Part shown: one piece after another, positions 19,619 through 26,436 of the stretch | Layout: each line of letters starts with the position of its first letter | Position numbering within the stretch: position 1 is the first letter of the stretch | Origin: Emmonsiellopsis sp. PD_33 | Lineage: Eukaryota; Ascomycota; Eurotiomycetes; Onygenales; Ajellomycetaceae | NCBI GenBank assembly: GCA_032988165.1 | Contig: JANTQF010000434.1 | Coordinates: forward strand, 1-26,436 | Direction of reading: 5' to 3' | DNA length: 26,436 bases | The notes under the pieces: generated by a model | What the model was told of the DNA's origin: nothing | The model's database searches: none | The model's input: only the letters and a program-made list of their open reading frames with translations | Program-made: the position numbers and the translations under genes

Positions 19619-20652
19619 TTAATCCTTCTCACTGATCGCCTGTAGCCGTTCGTCAATTTCCTCCTCTGTCAGCGAGCGGAATTCCGTCTGTGTTCCCTCC
19701 TTGCCATCAGCCCGTGGCCCACCAACAATTCCCACCTCTATTTCGTTCTTCTTGAAGTCGACGCTCAGCACGGTGCTCAGAGTCGATATGGCGAGCTCGA
19801 CAACGTCCTCCCACGATCCTCCAGCGGACTCCTTGTTCTTAAGCTTCTTCTCAAGGTGGTTGAGGATATCCTGTTGTTTGGGACCAGAGGCAGTGGCCCG
19901 ATACCCGACATAGTAGCCTGCTGGGTCGCACTTGTACAGCTGTGGACCGAACTCCGAGTCAACCGAAATCAACGTCGTCGCAACACCCAGGGGTCTCATA
20001 TATGCCTAAAAGGGAGATTATCCGTCAGCAGCAATCCAAACACAATCATATCGCTCTTGGGAGGGGGATATTCCGAACTCTTTGCGTGTAGACTTGGTTG
20101 ATGTTGGCCAACCGTTTGGCAAGGACGTCACATGGCATCTCATAACCAAACTTGTATCGGAACTCAGCCGCCTCGCTCTGTGCCCTAGTTACTGACGCTC
20201 TAGCATCTGCTATCGAACCGGTCATAACACATCCGACGGATGGGGAGATTTGGAAGATGTGGGTGACGGATGAAGGGTCAATGAGCTTGTCCTATAGCGG
20301 GGAGATGGATGTTAATTGACGGACAGTACGCAGTATGACTAAAGGTTATTATACATACGGGGACTTTCTTCTGGGAGAGTACAACGGCGCAATTCTTCCC
20401 TCTCACTCCTAGCGATGTGATATTGGCGGCAGTTATAGCTTTGAAAGCATATTCTGGAATAAACACCCATCAGCGTCCGTCTTTCCCATCCCGCAACAGA
20501 GCAACCACTAACCGACTTGATACAACCGCCCCTGATCCGAAAATATAGTAATATGTCTATCGTAACCTGCGCTTCCTATTGCAAGCACGGACAGTCAGCG
20601 ATGGCCCAGTATACCTGGGGAGCTGTTTGGCTGGCAACAACTGACCTGACAT
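19619..20652 (-). CDS. 20S proteasome subunit alpha type-1 (Scl1/PSMA6 ortholog)
   Basis: Five exons: 20652-20646 (ATGTCAG, 7 nt), 20575-20513, 20453-20359, 20291-20079 and 20005-19619. Introns are 70, 59, 67 and 73 bp. The product is 254 residues, normal for the family. The N-terminal alpha signature is YDRHITIFSDQGRLYQVEYA; then come ITSLGVRGKNCAVVLSQKKV, ADARASVTRAQSEAAEFRYK, AYMRPLGVATTLISVD, DPAGYYVGYRATASGPKQQD and an acidic C-terminus. The AYMRPLGV and ATASGPKQQ stretches match the alpha1 (Scl1/PSMA6) subgroup over other alpha subunits. Alpha subunits form the outer rings that gate the chamber and lack the catalytic N-terminal Thr. The last intron uses a weak donor, GTTCGG, but reading QVYTQR-AYMRPLG across it restores the conserved sequence exactly. 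Confidence 0.96.
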
Positions 20653-21359
20653 GGTGGCTGGTGCGGGTGGAACCGGCGGTGAAATGGGCAGAGATGAAAG
20701 GGAGCTGGTAGATGGCAATAGATCAAGGGCAACAGGCTAAGCAAGACACAGGACGCAGGAATGGAGCGGGAGAGATGGAGCGGGTGAGGTTGGACGCGTG
20801 CGAGAAGCTGCCTTGGACAAGAGGAAGCTCCCGTTGACGTTGCCGCGCTAGCCCCGATGCGGCAAGGCGGCGTTTGCGTCTGTGCCTGCGCAGCCAGCAC
20901 GGAATCAGCGAGCAGGCTGAAGGACGGGAAGACAGAGTAAATTTATACGGTAAAGATTAGTAGATGTGGCTGAATATATGTTTTGGCCAAGAGAGAAACA
21001 ATCACATTTTCTAATACTTCTATTGTGCTCTGCCCAAAAGTACATTCACCAAAATCTAGATCTCCGTCTCCCAAGCCGTATTTGATATCGTATCAATACC
21101 GTATATTCCGGGAACAATAGATATTCCGAAGCCCTGATCTAAAGTTACCGTGTATCATATCGTATTAAAACTGATATCAAAAAAAATCTCCGCAGCATCT
21201 CAACACTCCCAATCTCTCCCACCAGCGCAGATATTGACGGGAACTATCCGGCGCACGGAATCACTGCTTGAGCTACTTCAATTGAATTTTCGATTGAAGG
21301 ACAGCTTCTCCTCTGCGCGCCTATAACCACCCCCCTCCTCACCCTATCCCCCAGTCGCA
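20653..21359. promoter_or_regulatory. Divergent intergenic region between proteasome alpha1 and WKF-domain gene
   Basis: These 707 bp should hold both promoters. The half nearest the proteasome gene is GC-rich (to about 20935); the middle (about 20937-21190) is AT-rich with short palindromes, including TTGATA-tcg-TATCAA at 21082-21096 flanked by CCGTAT on both sides. I did not find a yeast PACE proteasome element (GGTGGCAAA). A pyrimidine-rich stretch (about 21321-21352) leads up to the WKF gene ATG. Confidence 0.45.
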
Positions 21360-22821
21360 ATGGGCGCCCACATCCCAGCATGGAAGAAGCTGGGGCTGCA
21401 GCTGAAGAACGCTCCAGCTGCTCCAATCCAAGAAGATAGCGAGACTACTCCTTCAGCCAGCGCAGACAAACAGTCCCCTTCCAAAGCGACCAAGAAAAGG
21501 GCCCTCCCGTCCGAAAACGAGGAACCCCAAGGCAAGAAACAACGCCTAGAAAACGGGACCGCTGAAGACAAGAAGAAATCCAAGAAAACCACACAAAAGG
21601 ACCTCAAATCTACAGAATTGAAACCCTCCACAGAACAACAAAGCGCCGAAAAGGACCTCCCATCCGCAAAAAAATCCAAGAAGCAAAAAAGAAAATCCGT
21701 CTCCTTCGCCGACGACACAAAATCAGAAGACGACACCGCCGATCTCCAACCCTCCCCAGAAGAAATCGAAATCGACCTGACCCCCGCCGCAATCGCTGCA
21801 AGGAGAGCAGAGAAGAAATCAAAACGGGAGAATCGCGCAAAGAACCGTCCGGCCTCAGCAGCAGCAGCAGCTGCTCAACAACCCTCCTCCGATCCATCAA
21901 CCACCACTACCCATACCCACCCCGTCCTCAGATACCTGTCCACCTACCACAAGTCCCGCGAGCAATGGAAATTCCAGAAGAATCGCGAGACGCATCTCCT
22001 CAAGCACGCGCTTGCCGTGGACCGCATACCGTCGACGTACAATGCGGCGTTGGCGGCGTATCTGGCCGGGATAAAGAGTGAGGGGGCGAAGAAGCGGATC
22101 GCGGAGGTTGCGCTGGAGGCTGTCAAGGCTGATGAGGGTGATGTTGAGTCGGACAAGTATGCTGGGGATGAGGTTGCGCGGGACGAATATACGAATGCTG
22201 TCGCTTCGTTTCGAAAGCGGTTGGTGGGGGAGGAGGTGGATTTGGATGCGTGGGAGGAGGATTGGGGGGATGATATGGCCAATTTAAGTCCTGAGTGGCT
22301 TAAGAAATTGGAGAAGAGGAGGCGGGCGGAGTTGGTGCTTCATTTTGTTGGTGGGAGTGGGCTGCTGCTGGCCGAGAAGGCGAAGGAGCAGCCGAAGGCC
22401 GCCGCCAGTAAGAAGAGGAAGAATAGGACTGCTGTTATTGAGGATACGAGCAGTAGTGATAGCAGCAGCAGCAGCGAGAGCGATAGTGATAGTGACAGCG
22501 ACGATTCTGGCTCCAAACCTACTATCAAGGGGCAGGTGAACGGGAAGAAAACTACTGCCTCTTCATCCTCGGATGATACCTCCTCGTCTGGATCTTCTTC
22601 GGAGTCAAGCTCAGATTCGGATTCTGGTATGTTTGATCGATTTCAATATTTATCCATCACAAAGCTAATATTTAAGACTCAGACTCAGACACATCCTCAG
22701 CCTCCAGCTCGGCCTCGGATTCGGACTCAAGTTCCGACTCAGGTTAGAAACCATTCCACCCCTTTCCATATCCTTCTTATCTCGCCCGCATACTAACTTT
22801 ACCAAACCAGACTCCGATTAA
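21360..22821 (+). CDS. WKF-domain protein (C7orf50-like), probably nucleolar
   Basis: Three exons: 21360-22626, 22677-22742 and 22811-22821, with introns of 50 bp (GTATGT to TTTAAG) and 68 bp (GTTAGA to CCAG, with an ACTAAC branch site), both phase 1. The product is 447 residues. Residues 1-185 are Lys/Glu/Ser-rich and disordered with basic clusters (KKQRLEN, KKSKKQKRKSVSFADD). The WKF domain follows at about 187-257: HPVLRYLSTYHKSREQWKFQ, then RETHLLKHALAVDRIPS and YNAALAAYLAGIKSEGAKKR. An acidic region with WEEDWGDDMANLSPEWL and a long Ser/Asp tail follow, with many casein-kinase-2-like SDSD sites. Family knowledge: human C7orf50 shares the WKF domain and is linked to the nucleolus and ribosome biogenesis; no reaction is known. 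The exact acceptor of intron 1 is uncertain by two or four residues because ACTCAG is tandemly repeated. Confidence 0.85.
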
Positions 22822-23551
22822 TCACTTGAACCCTGGACCTTTTTAACCCGTCAACATCAAAGTGGAGGGACCGTGGAAGCGAAGCCCGCTCCCTACTCCG
22901 GCACCGCGAAGGAGAGAGAGAGGCTATGTACCTGATCATGAATTGATATCTACTCCATATTATAGAAATATACCCCTCCCCCATGGGAAAATAAATGATT
23001 ACTATAATTATATATTGTCTTGCATCCACGATTCATCGTCCCCGTGAATTGGAAACGGGGGGGGGTCTTTAGATTCTCAAGCTGATCATGACATACGCAA
23101 CAACAAACCACTACCCAAAACAAATCGAAGCCGAAGCCGAAGCTAAATAAACAGTAAATTGGTATCTATGTATATATATACAGAACAATAGTAAAAACGC
23201 AGCATTCTTGCTTCTTCAATGGTAGATAAACTCTAAGTCGAACGCGCCATGCCTTCATCGCATTTGACATATCCCGATATAAAAAAAGAAAAAGAGAGGG
23301 GAAAAAGGGGGAGGGAGGGCATTGTTTAATCATCGAATCACGAACGGCCCAAGTTATTTAACTTCATAAATCCCACAAACCCTTCCTTACACTCCAGTCC
23401 CCCACCAGAATCAAAACTCAAATGAAAGAAAGCCAGAGGTGAAAAAGAAGTTAGATATCAAGAAAGACAACACAAAAAAACATCACGCTGGCAAAAAGCC
23501 CGTAACCACACCACGAAAAAAAAAAACCCCTACTTCCCTAACCTAAGCCCC
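22822..23551. other. Convergent 3' flanks, no gene seen
   Basis: This gap lies between the stops of the WKF gene and the GCP3 gene. It contains a short GAAGCC triplet tract near 23125-23145, A-rich purine tracts (23280-23320, 23440-23530) and a G run at 23058-23066. Open frames are short and random. It probably contains both 3' untranslated regions. Confidence 0.5.
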
Positions 23552-26436
23552 CTACCCCGTCCCCCCCTTCTCCCTCTCCCTCTCCCTCTCCTCCACAACC
23601 TTCCTCCTCTCCTTCTCCCTATCCCTATCTCTCCCAACCCCCGTTCCCCCCCTCCTCCTCCTAACAACCTGATAAGCATCATTAAAATTCATCACCACGC
23701 CCAAAAACCGCATATCCACATCGGGCTGATACGCCAAATCGCCCAACAGCGTAACCAACCTCGCGCGGAAGTCAGCTGACAGATCGCGCAGTCGCGTGCG
23801 GAGCGAAGGGAGTAGGTGGTCTTCTCCACCTACACCTGCACCCGCCCCGGCGCTGGCCAGGAGCGGGTTGTTGGGGTTGGGGTTGAAGGATTCAGAGGGT
23901 GTTTTTGCGTGCATCGGTGTATTATCGGCTGATGGGGAGGAGGAGCGCGCACCCATACCCATACCGGTGGCAGTGGGTTTGCGGGTGGAGCCTGAGCGGT
24001 TGGGTCTGTTGGGGAAGAGGATGCTGTCTTTCTCCGTCACGCCCCATTGGCCCTGTGCGGTGCGGGTTTCGATCTTTGCGGTGAATTCCTGGCGGCGGGT
24101 GAATTCTGCCACGGAGAAGGAATATAGGCCGTCCACGGCGTCTTTGTAGGCGAGCATGATTTTGAGGATCTGGTGGAGTTGTGAGAGGAAGGAGTCTTCG
24201 CGGTCTTTGCTGGCGGAGTTAGATGTGGCGGTGGTGGTGGTGCCGCGCGATGAGGAACCTAGTAATCCCTTGTGCGTGATTGAGTTGAGGTATTTGGTAT
24301 GGGCCTCGATGAGGTCGTCGAGGGTGCAGCCTGGCTTCGACATGGCGACCTGCAGCTGGTCCCAGCTTGCTTCGATCACTTCGAACAAGATGTAGTATTG
24401 CAGCTGGCAGATAAAGTGGTTCATTTCGGAGATGACGCAGCGTGCACGTTTCCAGTCCTGGCCAACTTTGTCCTCCACGCTGCCGAGGACTCCCCTCGCG
24501 CCGGTCATGCAACGACGCCAGGTGCTACCCAGTGCGAATTCGACGCGCTTGACGCGCCAGAGGAAGTTGAATACTTTTAGATACTGCGTTGAGCCCCAGG
24601 GGGTGATGACGACGTCGACGGGGGCGTCGATTTTGTACTCGAGCGTGAAGCAGTCCCAGCCAATTTCACCGTGGCTAAGCTCCAACATGCGCGCGTCGAG
24701 GCGGCGGAGGACATCGGGGGAGTCGTATTGGGCATTTGAGGAGCGGATGGCATGTTCTAGCTGTGCTGTTAGCGTATGCCGGTATTGGGAGTTCGCGGGA
24801 CGATCAAGGTTCGATGCCAATGATTCCATAAGGAGGGCAATGAAGTCTCCCTGGCCTAGAAGAAGATATTTCTTGAGGGCCTTGAGATGGTCGAATAATT
24901 TGAACTTTGTGTCCATGAGATAAATCAGACGCGCCATGGTGGTTTTGTATGCCTCGTCAATGGATGTCTCTAGCGTAGCCGTATCGCCATATCTCAACTC
25001 CTTCGACGCATCCCTAGAATATGCGACAACCCAGGCCGAATCACCACAGCCATATCGGATGAAATTAAGCGACTTCCCGATCAAAAAGACCTTCTTGGCA
25101 AATTCCTGGGTCATAATCGTCGGCACCAGGTCATCATCAAGTTTATACTTGTCATCCCATACGCTCGTAGCAATGCGCCGTGGATCCGCGCTGGGTCTGG
25201 CCTCGGGTTCAACAACGAAGAATTCACCATACGGGTCAGAGAGTTCCCCGTCGTAAATCCACTGCCTCAGCATCCCATAAAACGGCCTGGTTACATGAGC
25301 GAGGAGCCGTTCCGCAAACGCCCCGACGAAGGGATCACCATGCGAGGAAGAAAAGCCATGAATCATCGTGATCAATTGTCCGCCCTTTTTGCCATGCGAC
25401 TCCTCCACTATCAAACTCATTAATCGCAACGCCATCGTGGCTTCCCTCATCCAGACCACGCATCGTTTCAATGTAACGCGAGCTTTCAGCACACCGTTGG
25501 ATTCCGGGGAGTTTTCAGCGACTGCCATTAGTGCGGTTCTGATTTCACCTTCGAGAGTTGCAACTAGGCCGAGATACGAACGAAGCTCATTGCCTATTGC
25601 AGCGCGCACGCTCTGCTTCACAAGGCCGCCTTCTGATTCCTCGACGAAGCTGGATAGGCCGCGATAAAGGAGACAGGGCTCTGCTAAGGTGTGTAACAGG
25701 GAGACGAGCGGTACTGGTAGGGTTGGGGGTAGTTTTAAGGCTGTTGGCGATGAAAATTGCATATTCGTAGATGAAACTCCTTGCAGCGTAAATGGCAGAT
25801 CTCTTAGGAGAATCGACTCGTCAGGTTTGGCGGGACTCTCATCCTGGTCCTTGGACTGCTTCTGCTGAGCCTGTTTCTGTGTCTGAGCTTTAGATTCCGC
25901 GTCATGGGCAGCAGACACTTGTCTGCGACTCGTGGCGGTAGTAGTTGATTTCCCTTCTTTTTCCTTTTCTTTCTCTTTCTCCCTCTCCCTATCCTTCCGG
26001 TCCACAGGTCGTTTCCGCTCTGACTCTCTCGGACTATATGTGGCCTCCCTCCGACTCCGATGTAAGTCAGTCCCTCCAGGGACAGCCGGACTCTCCCAAC
26101 CCACCGCAGAAACCGACGAACCGGGCGCAATATCATCGACAACAGACCTCCGCCCAAACCGCTCCTTAAACAACATACCCTCCAACTGATGCTCCTCCAT
26201 CAACGGACTGCGATCACCATCCCTCTTCCCGCCCCTCCGCTGCTCACTACTCGTCGTAACCACCGTCCGCCGTACATTCCCACCACCACCACCACCAACA
26301 ACACCAGCACCCGCCCCTGTCTCCACCGCAGGCGTCGCCGTCCCTTCACCCTCACCCTCATTCTCCCCAATCCTAAGCAGCAGATACAAAATCGCCCACT
26401 TCTGCCCCAGCACCGGCTGCGTCAACAGCCTCGAAT
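23552..26436 (-). CDS. Gamma-tubulin complex component 3 (Spc98/GCP3), 5' partial
   Basis: One uninterrupted frame of about 960 codons runs off the window at 26436. The first apparent start at 26425 is a TTG inside SRLLTQPVLGQKWAILYLL, which looks like interior GCP3 N-terminal sequence, so the true start is outside. Domains (counted from the window edge): a short N-terminal helical part; a charged, disordered linker at about 25-200 with DREREKEKEKEKEG; GCP N-terminal (GRIP1) domain at about 205-530 with LLRDLPFTLQGVSS, MIHGFSSSHGDPFV and LRQWIYDGELSDPYGEFFV; GCP C-terminal (GRIP2) domain at about 530-930 with KLFDHLKALKKYLLLGQGDF, VEFALGSTW and the signature MNHFICQLQYYILFEVIEASWDQL. WDDKYKLDDDLVPTIM and IGKSLNFIRYGCGD point to GCP3 rather than GCP2. 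The product acts at the spindle pole body, nucleating microtubules with GCP2 and gamma-tubulin. The C-terminus ends in an unusual Arg/Glu-rich tail. Confidence 0.95.
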   Translation of the reverse strand, partial: SRLLTQPVLGQKWAILYLLLRIGENEGEGEGTATPAVETGAGAGVVGGGGGGNVRRTVVTTSSEQRRGGKRDGDRSPLMEEHQLEGMLFKERFGRRSVVDDIAPGSSVSAVGWESPAVPGGTDLHRSRREATYSPRESERKRPVDRKDREREKEKEKEKEGKSTTTATSRRQVSAAHDAESKAQTQKQAQQKQSKDQDESPAKPDESILLRDLPFTLQGVSSTNMQFSSPTALKLPPTLPVPLVSLLHTLAEPCLLYRGLSSFVEESEGGLVKQSVRAAIGNELRSYLGLVATLEGEIRTALMAVAENSPESNGVLKARVTLKRCVVWMREATMALRLMSLIVEESHGKKGGQLITMIHGFSSSHGDPFVGAFAERLLAHVTRPFYGMLRQWIYDGELSDPYGEFFVVEPEARPSADPRRIATSVWDDKYKLDDDLVPTIMTQEFAKKVFLIGKSLNFIRYGCGDSAWVVAYSRDASKELRYGDTATLETSIDEAYKTTMARLIYLMDTKFKLFDHLKALKKYLLLGQGDFIALLMESLASNLDRPANSQYRHTLTAQLEHAIRSSNAQYDSPDVLRRLDARMLELSHGEIGWDCFTLEYKIDAPVDVVITPWGSTQYLKVFNFLWRVKRVEFALGSTWRRCMTGARGVLGSVEDKVGQDWKRARCVISEMNHFICQLQYYILFEVIEASWDQLQVAMSKPGCTLDDLIEAHTKYLNSITHKGLLGSSSRGTTTTATSNSASKDREDSFLSQLHQILKIMLAYKDAVDGLYSFSVAEFTRRQEFTAKIETRTAQGQWGVTEKDSILFPNRPNRSGSTRKPTATGMGMGARSSSPSADNTPMHAKTPSESFNPNPNNPLLASAGAGAGVGGEDHLLPSLRTRLRDLSADFRARLVTLLGDLAYQPDVDMRFLGVVMNFNDAYQVVRRRRGGTGVGRDRDREKERRKVVEEREREREKGGTG

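Noticed and set aside
26423..26425. TTG at 26425 as the start of the GCP3 gene
   Set aside because: The frame stays open to the window edge and the residues before it (SRLL) fit GCP3 interior sequence; the gene is 5' partial.

Overview
The window reads as nuclear DNA of a filamentous ascomycete. Genes are compact, with short introns of about 50-220 bp (GT donors such as GTAAGT/GTATGT, AG acceptors, CTAAC-like branch sites), short intergenic gaps, both strands used, and no operons. The look of several proteins recalls Eurotiales (Aspergillus/Penicillium), but that is recollection, not a search. No prokaryotic mobile element, CRISPR array, tRNA or rRNA was seen.

Layout: (1) 322-1576, minus: two-exon TLC-domain membrane protein. 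(2) 2428-4771, plus: three-exon, four-TM membrane protein with a large glycosylatable, cysteine-containing external domain. Its first exon has to be added by splicing, because the long reading frame has no ATG in a usable place. (3) 5351-11518, minus: two-exon, about 2,024-residue protein with roughly 20 degenerate 30-residue helical repeats, a proline-rich hinge, a coiled coil and a disordered acidic tail. (4) 12073-12857, plus: four-exon ribosomal protein eL27. (5) 12858-17505: about 4.6 kb with no gene I can support; it contains a perfect 36-bp inverted repeat with an 83-bp loop. (6) 17506-18362, minus: four-exon 194-residue protein I do not recognise. (7) 18363-19618: GC-rich gap. (8) 19619-20652, minus: five-exon 20S proteasome alpha1 subunit (Scl1/PSMA6 type). 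(9) 21360-22821, plus: three-exon WKF-domain protein with a Ser/Asp-rich tail. (10) 23552 to the window end, minus: gamma-tubulin complex component 3 (Spc98/GCP3), 5' partial.

Most recognised genes are housekeeping functions (translation, protein turnover, microtubule nucleation, lipid-type membrane proteins). They are not a cluster; each appears independently regulated, with three head-to-head intergenic regions (1577-2427, 11519-12072, 20653-21359). I reconstructed exon-intron structures by hand from splice signals, frame continuity and protein-family similarity. The eL27, proteasome alpha1 and 2,024-residue protein models are the firmest. The most interesting items are the repeat architecture of the large protein, the 155-bp hairpin element in the gene desert, and splicing oddities: a frame-neutral 66-nt exon with tandem acceptors, a stop-free 126-bp intron, and two 7-nt start exons.
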